From: Protea cynaroides
Taxonomy: Eukaryota; Streptophyta; Magnoliopsida; Proteales; Proteaceae
Direction of reading: 5' to 3'
Length of the DNA stretch: 64,000 bases
NCBI GenBank assembly: GCA_028583415.1
Contig: CM053276.1
Location: forward strand, 119,281,666-119,345,665
The notes under the pieces are model-generated. The model searched no databases. It saw only the letters and a program-made list of their open reading frames with translations, and had not been told where the DNA came from. The first letter of the stretch is position 1. The number at the start of each line of letters is the position of its first letter. The position numbers and the translations under genes were made by a program. Of the stretch, positions 42,816 through 55,939 are shown piece by piece.

Positions 42816-43773
42816 TCCAATAGTCTATGGTTTCATGTTGGTGTTAAGCGCGTGGTGCAAGATTTTCACAAAGTGGGAATGTCGATTCCATCAGATCATC
42901 ATCTGATCATTGAACAAACCTCCAGTGGGCCCATGGAACCCGAGTGGGACAAGCACTATGGCTTGTTCTTACTTCTTAGTAGCGTCGAAAAAGACACTAG
43001 CTGTTTTGTCCGTATGATTGGTATCAGTCGTAAGTCAGATTTCAACCATGGATTTAGTAATAGGTACGGATTATCACTGGGTTCAAGGATCGGCCATGGG
43101 ATCTGTGACTTGATCGGCCGATGTGAGATCCTTTTTATCTTTTGGATAACTGTGAACCTGATGTTTGAATAAGTTGGATCAAAGAGCTTAACTTCTGATA
43201 ATTGTATTTGAGGTACTTAAATCATATTAATGTTACTAGGATAGGCCAAAATTCCACTTTTGCCCATAGATCCTCTTCTTCAATTAAGGTTCCACAAATC
43301 ACCATCTCGGTGGAAACGAAATTCATCCAAAAATCTAGAGAAGCAGTAATCTTTGGGTTCAAGTTATGAAGATGATGGACTAATGGTGCTTCCATTAGTG
43401 GTAAGGACACTGCTCCTCTCCTCTAGTTTTTCAGATGAAGAAAAAAAAGAAAAGGTGAAAAAAGGATCATTTGTTTCGTTTCCAACAGAGATGGTAACTT
43501 GCCTAACCCTAAAGGAAGAATGAGGAGCCATGGACAAAACTGGAATTTTGTCCCACCCTAGGTAGCAATAATCTGATTTAGATGTTAAGTATCTTAGGTA
43601 TAATTTATTCTTGTCTTACTAATATCCATGTCATGTGTACTAATAATAGGATTATCATGGGTCGCAAAAGTGAAGTATATCTATTGATCTATCTGTATCC
43701 GATAAGTTTTGTTAAAGGCAGATATCATGTTTAATATGGGTTCCTAACAGAAACTAAAGAGGCCCATTTTTTA

Positions 43774-44015
43774 GGATCCACATCCTCTCCCACCTGAGTT
43801 TGAGCAGGAGGGTTGGCGGCCCGGATGGATGGCCGCCACCTGGCTCTCTGGTGAATCCGAGCCCTCCATCCGGGCCAACACCCCTATCGGCTCAACTTGG
43901 CGACTGGGGTGTCGGCTCAGATGGAGAGTTCGGATTCACCCGAGAGCCAAGTAGCGGCCATCCATCCGGGCCGCCAACTCTCCTTTCCAAACTCACGCGA
44001 GAGAAGATTTCTATA
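43774..44015. mobile_element. Palindromic MITE, copy F
   Basis: The 242-bp element starts GGATCCACATCCTCTCCCAC and ends GAGAGAAGATTTCTATA. Its arms contain GGCGGCCCGGATGGATGGCC and the mirror copy. It is flanked by an exact 10-bp CCATTTTTTA (43764-43773, 44016-44025). Confidence 0.92.
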
Positions 44016-44092
44016 CCATTTTTTATGGAGCTCATGTTTTTAATTTTTTTTTTTTAAATATTTTATGATAGTTTTTCTCTCATACCACATAA

Positions 44093-44250
44093 CCAAGTCT
44101 TCCGAGGGGACTGGGATCCTCTGTAGTGACTGCCGTTGGCAGTGAGGATCCTAACAAATTACATTGCATCATAACACGTGACAACTAGGATCTTCACTAC
44201 CGCTTGACAGTAACTACAGAAGATCCTTACGCCTTCGGAGAGAGTACCAT
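44093..44250. mobile_element. Foldback element, third type
   Basis: GGGATCCTCTGTAGTGACTG with CCGTTGGCAGTGAGGATCC is mirrored by GGATCTTCACTACCGCTTG and ACAGTAACTACAGAAGATCC. Flanks TACCACATAA and TACCATCTAA match at 8 of 10. Confidence 0.68.
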
Positions 44251-44259
44251 CTAAGTGCA

Positions 44260-46650
44260 CACGGGGAGGGGATAAATGATCAAATTTTAATATTAGTACT
44301 TCAAGTATTACCATGCACTCTCCAACTCACAATAAAAATAGAAACAATTTAGATATAAAAAAAAACCCATAAAAAAGCACCTCTCAATTCCGACTTGTAA
44401 CTTCTGAAAATATCACATTCCTTTGTTTACATAGATAATAACCCTATGAAATATCTCAGTGAAATTTAGAATAGTTTTCTAGTTCACAAACGATTGTGAG
44501 TTTTCATATCCCCACTTTATCCCCATTGAACTCCTCGTTTAGATTTCCAATGAGGGGCAAAACGTGTAATTTAAGAAAAGCACGGAAATCCCACCCAAAA
44601 TCTGTGTTAAGGAGAAACCACATTTGGACAGAAACTCCTTGGAGGTGGTCAAAATTGGAGACCCATTGGTTCTGTGGCCTCTGGAATTTAGAATTTTATG
44701 GCTGCATACAGAACTAGAGTTACCTTTGAGGGGGAAGGATTTACATGTCTCCCGGCCACTTGAGTTAGCACATTTCATAGTATAAAGGAGAGTGTGTAAG
44801 AGAGCGACTAGCTCCTCCCCTACCTCCTTAAAACACATAAAAATACATAAAAAATCTGAGTGCAACCCCGGAAGCAGTATCAAGTCTAATAATAATACAA
44901 TGGGGATATTAGCAGTGTCAGTGGAGCAATTGGTCCTTATGCCAATGATGTTATAAGAAAAAGAATTTTGGTAGCAAAGAGCAGCTCATCCAATTTATAC
45001 ATTACTCTTTCTCTATGTGGTTTTTGGAGCAAACTACCAACCTGGAAATGCCATCTAATTCTCATTGAGGAAATATATTTTTCATCAAACCCAGTAGATC
45101 TAGTATTCCTAGTTCATATGGGAGAATGAAATATTATATTGGTATAAAAAGAATAAAACATTTATAAACTAAAATACTTGTGCCCCTTGCCCTCTGATCA
45201 ATTACCAGACACAAAGGTTATGAGAGGTTAACTATACAAAACGAATTCTCCTGTACAGAACTACAGATGTGCACCAAAAAATATGCTCAAAAGTTAGTCT
45301 CACATTTGGAATTTGAATTGGACTTCACAAAAACACAGCCAAAGGCCTTAATCTCTTCAGGAAATCACCACTCCCATGGGGTTTTTAACTTTTAAATTCC
45401 TGAAGATGCCCCTCCCATATTACTATGGTATAGGAGCTACCACAAGAGTTTAGCTTGGAATTTCCAATTGAAATTTGATTTGCACCAAACACATGGCTAT
45501 TATCCCAAAACATATCTTTATTTACTTTGTAAGAACCACCCCAATTATTCCATTATGCATAAAATCCAACACATTGCCATTGTTAAACCATCTCATTGTC
45601 ATTCCACCTTGTAACAAGTTCCCATCTATTAGCAGTCAGGCAAAACAATCTTGCAAGCACCAGCCAATTCTAGGACTCATGTTCTGTTCAAACAAAAGAT
45701 GCTAGCCATCTCATTACCCAATTAAGGACTTCAATTTGCACCAGATACCACTCGTCAAGTGTCAAAACGGATGCTATTTGCAAATGAATACTTTTTAACT
45801 TGTCAATAGCAGCTCTTTGCCATTTTATTTAGTTGTTTGGGCACACCACAAAAATCACCCCCCCCCCCCCCCCGGGACCCCAAAAAAATTAAAAAAAAAA
45901 AAAAACAGAGGAAGTAATATCCAAACATTAAATGCCCAAATAATGTTACTAGTCTGTTACAAGCATCTGACCTTCACATCATGGGGAAAACCCGAAGAAA
46001 TTAAAAAGAGTAGAATATGCAAACCAAGAAGTTGCAAAAGAATTGCGAACAAATTGATCGCTCCTCCCGCTCTCATCATGTTCATTTGCTCTCAACGTCA
46101 TATAGGTCGGTTCTGAAGTGAGCGTAAAGGAAAAGCAACAGATAATATGATAACAATAGCACTGTCAATTACCAACATCAATTCACACAAACATACATGG
46201 CAAGAAAAGTGTTCCGAATTGTCATGAATCCTACATACTATCTCCAAAAAGCCTAATGCCTATTTTGTTGAAATGGCAATTTTGGTAGAATTTCATGATT
46301 GGCAAAGTCAGTCCCTCTCTCTCTCTCTCTCTCTCTCTCTATTCTTTGCTCTTTACTAACTGAATCTTAGTCAATTTTAACAATTATTTGACTCTGAATT
46401 TGTTCTAGACTACCTTCTTTCCTGCTTCCATAATAAAAGAATTAAAAATCAAATTGCAGTACTGGAAAGAGAGATCAAGTCTATAAAATATTGGGTGAGT
46501 AGGGAAATTGATTTTCATGAAGATGATGTTATTAGGAATTAAAATAGCAATGAACAGTTCACCCAAAATTTCCCAAGTCCTTTAGGGTAAATTGTCTTTC
46601 TGGGTCTTTTTTATGGTTTATGGGTAAACTATTAACATGGAGAAGTGATG
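44260..46650. other. Intergenic DNA, no gene seen
   Basis: No intact gene is recognised. It contains a C16 run near 45859, a (TC)n tract at 46313-46340, and at 46559-46610 a minus-strand FTLKDLGNFG that faintly recalls copia reverse transcriptase. Confidence 0.45.
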
Positions 46651-46656
46651 TAGTAT

Positions 46657-47301
46657 TGTTATGGAGCCAAAGCCAAGCCAGCCAAGCCGACATAGCCCAT
46701 GAACAGGTCAAAGTGAGCCAAACAGCTCGGAAAAGCTGCCCACAGCTGGCCGGCATTAACAGCAGATTCCCTCCTTGTTTCCTTTTTTTTGTCATTGCTT
46801 TCCTAATTATAATTACCATGTAAGCAATGTCTCTAATACTAGTAATTATATTTCGAGACTTGCCTAAGGAGTTTTATTTTTTTAGAAACTTTCCATACTA
46901 TGTTTAAGAAAGTTTCCTATTAGTTCTCTTTTAGTTTTAGAAAGTTTGTAACAAGGAAAGATTGTACTTTCCTTCCATGAAGCTAGTCAATAATGGAAGG
47001 ATTGTCTAGCATCCTTTCCATAATATGTAAACACAAACATCTATAAATATGAATGAAAAGGAGGAGAACAGTTTAGACTTGAAAATACAGAAACTGCTCT
47101 TGCGTTTCTAGTTGAGTCTCCAGGTTGTGAGACTCAACCGATTCCCCCCTATTCCATTCTAATCTCTTCTCTCAAAATCTCTCTATTCCCTATTGCTCCC
47201 CTATTGCTTGCGCAATTATCACCCTCCAAAGATCCATCGATTGCTGATATCAAGGAGTTCCTGTTGCTGCTGTAATCCCAGAATCGATATCAGTGATAAC
47301 A
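46657..47301 (+). mobile_element. Candidate LTR, outer limits uncertain
   Basis: It starts TGTTATGGAGCC. A TATA-like CTATAAATATGAATG is at about 47041, followed by a CT-rich R/U5-like stretch, and it could end at GATAACA (47301). Flanking pentamers (AGTAT, GCCTT) do not match, so it may be one LTR of a broken element. Confidence 0.5.
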
Positions 47302-49241
47302 GCCTTGAAGAAAATTCATAACTTATCAATCCTTGGTCTGATCGACTTCAAATTCAAATATGGTTGTAAGTGCATCCTAAGCTATGACCCCTCCAAGTTT
47401 TGTAATCAACAAACAGATGAATTGCTCTCAAAGATAAGTTCTCTATTTCTGGTTTCCTGTTTGGATTGAATTCTTATTGGGACTGGTTGTAAAAGATCCT
47501 ATCACGGGTGTAGATTCATTGCCAACCCTAACCTTTGCATCAAGATGTCATTTACTTCTTGGCCCAGAAGAAAATTTCTTTCTAACCAAACCAATGCTTT
47601 TCATTTTCCAAGTAGTTCATATAATTTTTCACTCTTCAGGAATCAGAATGATGGTGGCAGTGGCTTATAAATTAGGGAATATTACCTCTGAGAGAGTAAG
47701 TGACTTTTACTTTTTTGGGTTACCCTTAAAGAAATGTTGGGGTACAAAATGGAAGTAAGTCCTATAGGAAGGGATTAGAGGTGGGAAAGGGAGGGGAAAT
47801 AGGAAAGTGCAGACTGCTTGGATAGGCCACAGAATACAAGATGCAGAAAAGTGGTTTATATATAGGGCTTTTTATAAAATTAAACTTGATAATTCCAATC
47901 AAAGTTTAGCTTGCTTTCTTTGTATATATTTCATCCTGCATACCGGGTTCGGTTGCTTTCTACCATTCTCTGAATAAATTGATTATTAAAATTAAAAAAG
48001 AATCTCAACCCAAACTTCATTTCTTCTATGCCTTCAACAATACAGTTACTGTCTTCCCAATCATTACAACATCTTTTGAAACCATTTGCAAAGCTTACCT
48101 CACTACTAGTCTCATCAATCAAACTACACTAGCTGTGAGCAACTAACATCAATGGACTCCCTCTTGGATAAAATGATTCATCACCAATGCTAAAAAGTTA
48201 TTAGCTCCATGCCAAGCCACAGCTTATCCTTCAAGCAATGTCTACCTTGTCCAATTTTTTCCACATAATTCAATCATTGAAAATCCAAATGTTAAGGCAT
48301 TACGGAAACAACCATGAATTATTGTTCTAGTGAATTATTTCTTTGTCTTCTGTACTGAACAAAGCTTTTATTACTTGGCTCCCACCACAAACCAAAATAA
48401 TAAAAAAAAAGCTTTTATTAATCAGATCTTTTGTAAATTCATAAACAATAACTTGGCACATGAAAATTTGACTTCTTCAGCAACCAATAGACTTCTTCAG
48501 CAACCAATACCTTGAAACTACATAACAACTACACTTTCCTAACTCTGAGTACGCATGGTAACCCTAAACCGAAAACTCAAAATCATACCAAGCAATCTAG
48601 CATTTTACTCAGCATGTCGATGAACAAATTTTTAAAAACTAAGTGAATATAAATAAAGGCAATAGACAAGGTAAACGGAACAAAGATATGTCATATGCAC
48701 TTCAAAAAATTCAGACTCCTCATATTCTCTCTCTCATTACTAGTCTTTGACTCTTTGTACCTCAACATTGTAAATGGAAACATGTACTCAAAGGCATCAA
48801 GGAGCTTTAGACCAGACCCAGATCAATACTATCTAAAAGCTCTTTTCAATTATAAAATAAGTGGAAGCCTCATTTGAATCACAGAACCTTATGCAGGACA
48901 TCAGAACTCATCTCATGTTTTCAATAAACCACATTCCCATTGTTTAAAAACAAAATGTACTGTAAATAATTTATCAAAGGGGTCACAGTAGAGGGGAAAA
49001 TCAAAAGCATCAATGAAGTAAATAAATTCGAAAAGCAAAAAAAAAAAAATCCAGATGAATACTACTAAAGTAGGAAACAACAAAAATCCATATTAACAAT
49101 CAAAATAATTCATCAAATTAATGAATAGAAGAAAATAAGACAAGTCTACTTTCAACAACAAAGAGAACAATTAAACATGTCAAATTAAAATCACGAGCAG
49201 ATCATAATTAGAAGTGGAAAACAAGATGAAAAAGGATACAC

Positions 49242-49820
49242 CAAGTAACCCCCATGAGCAAAACCGCCCGCTAAGACACCCATGAAAAGTCGATCCCTCA
49301 AGACTGGATTCTTCCGGAACACGATTCTTACTGTGATAGGAGGCAACATATTAAATTTTTTAGAAGCAAGAGATGAGAAGAAAAATACAACGAACAGCAA
49401 CATGCAATGGAAGGTGCTAAAACGCCCTTTGTTTTTTAGATTAGATGAAATCAACACATCCAGAACTAGAAATCGTAGGATGAACAAAACCCAATGGAAA
49501 GAACAACACGAAAACTACCGGAGAAACAAAGAGACGGGGCACAGGCGACAAGAGAAAAGGAAACTCACTGAGTGGAAGAACAGGGGCGTATAGAAGAGGT
49601 GCCAAAAATTTGAAAGGAGGGCTTCTACTTTTTCTCGTCACAGCAGTCTCACTACAACAAAATCGCACAGAGGGAATTCAGAAGACAAAATCGAATTCCA
49701 TTAAATTATTAAAAGGAATCTGAAATAAAGAGAGGAGCAAACTAACACGATTGAAAAAATAAAAAATAAAATAAAATAAAAATAAACTTACCCACTGGAG
49801 GGATAGGACACTGGCGCCAT
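49242..49820 (-). CDS. Tentative 5' exons of an unidentified gene
   Basis: On the minus strand an ATG in strong context (GCCATGGCG, 49820) begins MAPVSYPSSG and runs 29 bp to a good donor GG/GTAAGT (49791). A separate candidate exon at 49242-49330 has acceptor ATCACAG and reads RIVFRKNPVLRDRLFMGVLA then GGFAHGGYL, ending at TTG/GTGTAT. The phases of these two pieces do not agree (2 against 1), so they may not be joined, or the start is wrong. The family is not recognised. Confidence 0.28.
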
Positions 49821-50130
49821 GGCAGAGCAAAACGAAGGTTATGCAGCAGATCTTTGAGGATCTACGAATGAATATGGTTCGCTGTTCTAACAATCAAACC
49901 TCTTGGACGCAGTCGAGATTTCTGTAAGGCAAGATAGTTTGACGCACCGACGGCGGAATTAATGCCGCCCATAGCTTTGAAAGCTTGGAATTCGGAAGGA
50001 TGAGTATGTAAATAAAGCGGGATTAAGGGTCATTACTCATCAATCCAAGTCCGCCTAATTAGCATAATTTCACTTTTCAGTTCAGAGGCCAACTGGCCAG
50101 CTTATATTCTGTTTACATATTTCGTCCAAG

Positions 50131-50247
50131 CTATGTTTGGATGTCAATAAAATAAAAAGAAAAAACAGTTTACGATAAAATAAAGGAATAAAACAATGAT
50201 CATCTCTCTTTTTCATTTTATTTTTTTTTCTTGTCACCCAAACATAG
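50131..50247. mobile_element. Short MITE with CTATGTTTGG ends
   Basis: CTATGTTTGGATGTC (left) is mirrored by GTCACCCAAACATAG (right) around an AT-rich core of about 117 bp. It is related to the candidate at 13641-13737. Confidence 0.55.
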
Positions 50248-50249
50248 AC

Positions 50250-51310
50250 CTAAATTTCAAAAAACTTCTTTTGGACTTTGAACTATCTAAAGCACAAGCG
50301 GTGTTAACATCATGCGGTGTTAACATCATGGGAGGATGAAATAACCAAAACATCATAAGTTCATATATCTATTAAAAACATTATAATTAGAAGATTATGG
50401 TTAAACATTATATTTCTAAAATTTTGTACCTCTTATATTACATCATTCTCGGTCATATAGTATTTTAAATCTTGACAAATATCATGGTATAATCTGATTT
50501 ATGATAGCATCATTCATAGTTTCTAGAGATTTTAATTGCAACGATAAGATTCAATCATAATATTCTAATATTTTTTAATACTTAATTTGGACCATGGCCA
50601 TTCAATTAATATTTTAATCATAACAAATATGATGGTACAACTTGATCTAAAATCAATCATAAAATTCTAAAATTTCTAATTATAATGATATAATTCAACT
50701 ATTATATTTTGGTATTTTTAGACCATTAATTTGCATCATGACTGTTTATTTACCATTTTAAACCATGAAAAAAAAATTATTATAATAATATATGATTGGA
50801 TCATAAAAATATATATAATCATATGATTACAATTTACAAATGCAAGATCAATGCTTTTAATCATGCACTCTTTCCTCTACTTCCCCTCACAAATCTTGCA
50901 GATTTCCATGCGATTTTGTAAGGGGTGGGGTGGGACTACAGCAACATAACTCCAACATGGACCCATTAGAATTCACCTTAGATTTCATGTAAAAACTTCT
51001 TGGAAGGTTTGGAAAAAAATCTTATCTTATTGTTCAGTCTTCTAGCCATGATCCACTTACTAGAGGGTTTTCTTTTTTTTTTTTTCTTTTTTTTTGCTTT
51101 TTTTTTTTTATTTTGCTATCGACAGGTTCCAGACCTTTAGTCTGATTAATCCCACGAACCCATACTGGTTTCACAACCACATGAATCGAGTCATTCCAAG
51201 GTTAAATGAGAACCATTCCATTTACACTAATAGTAGGAAAGAAATAGCACTTAATACCCCCGTGTGAGCAGCTACTAGAGTTCACTTAACACGCATATTG
51301 ATGTATAGGT
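50250..51310. other. AT-rich intergenic DNA, no gene seen
   Basis: Diffuse similarity between successive parts (for example ATAACAAATATGATGGTACAA with earlier TTGACAAATATCATGGTATAA) suggests old tandem copies. Nothing coding is recognised. Confidence 0.45.
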
Positions 51311-51318
51311 ATGCGTAA

Positions 51319-51753
51319 TGTTTCGGCTCAGATCCGTCCTGTGGGTCCTCCAAGCTGACTAGACCTGCAAGACAAGGAAAGGCAAAGAAGGGGGGCGGGC
51401 TGGATGCCCCGGGTCCACTCCGATGCCAAAATTAGGGCTCTGTGAACAGTCAGTAGACTCGGTATCGAGTCCACTAAGATATTATAGAAAAATATGGGGT
51501 GATGTGAGATTTTCTGTCCCAAGTGTCAGAGCGTGAATCTCTAGGAGCAAATGAGGAGTAAATACTATGTACCTGAAAACCTCAGGATTTGCCCTATTTA
51601 TAGTGAATAGTGCATATTTCTAAAATATCGATTTTACCCTTTGTTCTTGTGTTTGAGAAGCCTTCTTATGTCCAATAGGAGATCTCCACGTGGCTCTGAG
51701 ATTGAGTCCTACGTATCAAGGTTGCATTGCCAGTGTGACGTAATTCCCTAACA
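51319..51753 (-). mobile_element. Solo LTR (minus orientation), 4/5 TSD
   Basis: On the minus strand it starts TGTTAGGGAATTACG and ends GCCGAAACA. It has a TATA-like CTATAAATAGGG (about 51590-51601) and TTTTGGCATCGGAGTGGACC near the end, matching the other solo LTRs. Flanks CGTAA (51314-51318) and CGTAC (51754-51758) match at 4 of 5. Length is 435 bp, shorter than the others. Confidence 0.75.
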
Positions 51754-52402
51754 CGTACCAAGTAAACTCCAAGTTTTGGAACATGATTTGGATCGCAATT
51801 GAAGTCCCTCTAACAATAGGAGAAGATTCAAAACATCAAGGTTCGGCCTTTTTAACCACAATGAACTTTGGAGAAAATTGACCATTTAATAGAAAGGTCC
51901 TCTTATTAGGAACATATCAGGTTTGAAGTTCTATTTTCGTATGTTGCTGACCATGTTCTTGTTTTTTCTATGGTCGAAACAATATTATCCCGAAATTTTC
52001 TAAGTTAAAAGTGAAGAAATTTGAACATTTTGGTACGAAAAGATAATGATTTGGGCAGCATATCCATGAAAATTGAATAAAGTTGTACCAAATTTCATAT
52101 TTTATTCTCTCAAAATGAATTGGCACTAAGTTTTAAACACTTAAACTTCATCAAATCCAATAACACTCTACAAATTTTAGGGTCTGTGTGGTAAAGTTTT
52201 GGTTCCAAAATAATAGTTCTGGGTCATGATAATGTTTTGTATTTCTATTATTTTTAAATACTTCTATGCTCAAGAAATGTTGTATGATAAAACTTAAAAA
52301 AAAAAATTCTATAATTCTTTGTGTTGTCTTTTGATATTCGTTCCTCTAAGATATGAAACAATTACTATAATAAATGACTTTGAACTTCAATATAAAAACA
52401 AC

Positions 52403-54362
52403 GAAAAAAAATCAGTTACCCCTTAAAATAGTTTAGAAACATCACCTACCACTCACATTTTTCAAAAACATCAACTACACCCAAGTGATTGAAGGAGCAG
52501 ACGGAAATCAGCGTTAAACATTTTTACTCTTTCTATTTTTAATTGGAAAATTTTAAAAACTAGTAAAATTACTAATATAATCCTTCTCTTTCTTTTTCTC
52601 TCTCCTTCTTTCATCGTTCTCTCCTCTTGTGTAGCCATCGCATTCAGGGCATCAGAACCATGGGGTTTGGCCGGAGAAAGCACAGAAGAAGACGAGAGAA
52701 ATTTTTTATTTTCTTTCCTGCAATGGCCCCATTGTTCGACGAAAATGGTGATTTGGATTTTCTCTCCGGCAATGGGGAACCACTTGAGCAACCACATGAC
52801 AATCCAAAAGTTGATTTCCCTAGCATCTCTCGTGGCAAGACGTGAACCTGCAAAACCCCCAAATTAAAGGAGATCTCAGTGAAAGAAAAAAAAAGATCTT
52901 TAAAAAGATTTTTTTTTTTATTTCTTTACAAAAAGATGAAACATTCCAAGGAAACAAGGGGATTCTCGAGGGATTCGTTCATGTGCAAATTCGAATCCTT
53001 CTTGTCCTCTTTTGTTTCCTCTGGTTTTCGACCGTTCTCCTAACCTAAAGTAGGGAGCCAACCTAGTGATCTCACGGCTTTCGACGATGGACTCTGCAAC
53101 GAAGCAGACCGTGTCGCTGGGGACCTCGATCTCCTCGCTGAACCCTCTCCTGGATCTCTCCTAACCTCGCCACTGTTCCCCGGGATGCATCGTCTATTGC
53201 TTGCCACGAACAGAAACACTTGTCTCTCTTTCCCATCTCTCTCTCGTGCGCGCTCGTTAGTCACTACTTATTGGAGCTTAGGTTCGATACAAAGAATCAT
53301 GACCGGAAAAGAAATCCTCCACAAGATGAAGGTACGTTGAGATTTCTCTTTTTCCATCTTCGTTTTCGTTTCTAATTTGTTCTGTTCTATATATCCTCTA
53401 ATTTACAACTTTGAACGAATTCTGAGTGTTCCTTCTTCCTGATTTAAATAATAAGTTGCGTACTCTACACAGTAAATCGGCTTGTTTCAAGCCCATACAA
53501 GCTGTACTTTTACCTGTAGAAATGATCTGGTCAGAGATACCCTCCTACAATTGGAGAATTTATCATCCATTTTTAGGTCCCTGGTATCTAGATTGTGATA
53601 ATTACCAGTACATGGGAAAACTGGATATCATTTTTTTCTTAAACTAATGCAATTCATCAATAATAGGGATAGATCAGTCAGTCAATTATTACCATCTTAC
53701 TTATATCTCTTCTTATTTTTTTCACTGCCAGGAGATTGATCGAATCTTCTCACCGAAGACGATTTCCCACCTCTCTGTGTCCTTCCAGTGAGCTTTCTGT
53801 TTTCTTTTTAAAATTACAGGGCATGCAATTACAAAAGGTTTTGGTAACAAAAGAAACGATCAGATCCAGATTTTTTTTTTTGGGTGGTAACATCAGATCT
53901 GATTCTGATTTTTAGGTGGAGCCTGCTCCTCCAGTTGTTTGTTCATTGTCGGAACAATAGGAATTGCTTGAGCTGGTCCATCTGTAAAAGCTCAAGGAAT
54001 AGGGAGTCTACAAGAACAGTTGCGCCATCGTCGGGGAAGAAAAAGCTTGCATCATCGTCGGCGAAGATAATTGGAGAGGAAATGGTAGATCTAGGGAAGA
54101 AGAAGAAACAAGATTTAGAGATTTGGGGTTTACCAACTTAAGTGAAGGAAGGTAAAACCGTCTTTTAACATTTCTTTAAGGGTATTATTGTTCATTTCAA
54201 AATTGATTTTGAATGATATCAGCAACTAATGGGATTCGTTTAACGGAATGGATCTATTTGATTAAGGGTAATAAACGTTTGAATGGTAGTTGATGTTTTT
54301 TGAAAAGTGTGGGTGGTAGGTGATGTTTCGAAACAATTTTGGGGGGTAGTTGATTTTTTTTT
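52403..54362. mobile_element. Mutator-like element, ACATCACCTACCAC-TIR family
   Basis: The left end has AATCAGTTACCCCTTAAAAT, then GAAACATCACCTACCACTCA and AAACATCAACTACACCC. The right end carries the inverse (GTAGTTGATGTTTTTTGAAA, GGTAGGTGATGTTTCGAAAC, GGTAGTTGATT). A clean duplication was not found. No transposase is present. The interior has CT-rich leader-like DNA and a likely PP2C first exon at 53299-53331. Confidence 0.78.
53299..53331 (+). pseudogene. Captured first coding exon resembling a PP2C phosphatase
   Basis: ATG ... AAG followed by GTACGT reads MTGKEILHKMK and stops at a donor site. Plant clade members of the PP2C family start MxGREILHKMK with an intron soon after. It is too short to be certain. 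It lies inside the Mutator-like element with leader-like DNA upstream, consistent with capture of a genomic 5' end. Confidence 0.42.
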
Positions 54363-55559
54363 AAATAATTTATTAAGATTATTATATTATTTGATTATTT
54401 ATGGATTAAAAAAACCTTTTATACTATTGGTCAAAGGTAGAGGAGAAGCTGAGACAAAGAAGGAGAAGTGATTTTGTTGGGTTTATTTATTATTTTATCG
54501 GGCAAGGGTTTTTAGTTTAATTATTTCTCAAATGGGGCTTTTCAGCTTTTTTTTTTTTTTTTTTTTTTGCCCAGTGCATTAGAAGAGAACAGAAAAACGA
54601 ATCGACAAATCCATACAAATTCTTAGTTAGATTTGTTTCACAAAACCAAAAAACACTAAAAATGATTTTTTAATATCTTACCATACAAACCCTTAATAGC
54701 TGGATAAAACGTAAAAAAATAATAAGTATGAGGACGAATGGTAAGTCTGTGTTTGGTTGTAAGGGGAATTGAAGGGAAGGAAATGGAAATTTTTTAACTT
54801 AAAAAGAAAATTTTCATAGTTGTAACACAAAATGATTGTATAAAGTACCTAAATTTTTTAACATATTTAGTAAGAAAAAATTTCAACTACCACCAAAAAT
54901 AGTTTTTGAAACATCACCTATCACCCACAACTTTCAAAAAACATCAACTATACCCAAGTAACTGATTGAAAAGACTGAAATCACTATTAGACATTTTTAT
55001 CCCTTTTGTTTTTAATAGAAATTTTTTAAAAGCTAATAAAATGACTAATATAACCTTTCACATTTTCGTTCTCCCCACTTTCTTCTCCTCCATTGTTCTC
55101 CCCTCACAGCGCTCCCCTGCTTCCTGGTTGCTATGTTTTGTTCAGATTGATTTCCTCATATGAGTACGAAACACTAGGACATGTAAGGAAAAAGCAATTC
55201 AAGAGCTAAAATCAATGAAAATGATGGATTTGTGGAATTGAGTCATTGTTATTTCTGGTTCTTTGATTCTTTTGTTATTTTTTTACTACTGAAACTCTTG
55301 ATATTCCTTTGTAGAGTTGGGTTGAGGAGTTCGAATTTGACAACTTGTCTCTTAAGTTCTAAATTCAATTATGACTGTTATTCTTCTTTGATTCTGCAAT
55401 TACAAATGGATATCGAAATTTCGTGTCCTGCCTTTTATGCCGTCCCAAACATCCCCTTCCCCAAAACCTCTGTCGAAGCCCTCAACAAATCCTCCAGATC
55501 GAAAACCCTAGCCATGGACTCACCTACTTCTGTCTGTTCCTGTTGTTCCGATCGCTACC

Positions 55560-55935
55560 GTTCTCCGCTGCACAGAACAGTAAACAATTGCCACCTACGA
55601 ATACCTATAGCTTTAACTCCAATTTCAGTCCTTTGATGGCCACCATACTTGTCCTCCTCATAACCGTTTTCTTCTTCATGGGCTTTTTTTCTATCTACAT
55701 CGACCAATGTACCGAAAGCAACGACATTGAAGCATTCGTAGGACCGGCGGACTATCACAAAGGGCAAATCGAGGGCTTGACCCTGCCATGATTGCAACTT
55801 TCCCTACCTTCACTTATGCAGACGTGAAGGGTTTCAAATGGGGGAAAGGAGCTCTGGAGTGCGCCGTATGCTTGAACGAATTCGAAGACGAAGAAACCCT
55901 TCGATTGTTGCCCAAATGTGACCATGTATTCCATC
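55560..55935 (+). pseudogene. Captured ATL-type RING-H2 E3 ligase fragment, truncated in the RING
   Basis: The first part gives AAQNSKQLPPTNTYSFNSNF, a hydrophobic helix MATILVLLITVFFFMGFFSI and YIDQCTESND. After a frame change near 55760 it gives RGLDPAMIATFPTFTYADVK, GKGALECAVCLNEFEDEETL and LLPKCDHVFHP. This is the ATL6/ATL31-like layout: transmembrane helix, GLD motif, RING-H2. The first five metal ligands of the RING (CxxC, C, H, H) are present; the last three Cys are lost at the junction with the LRR fragment. No active ligase is expected. Confidence 0.85.
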
Positions 55936-55939
55936 CCTA

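Noticed and set aside
43222..43410. A short minus-strand frame (62 codons)
   Set aside because: No family resemblance and no promoter or splice context.
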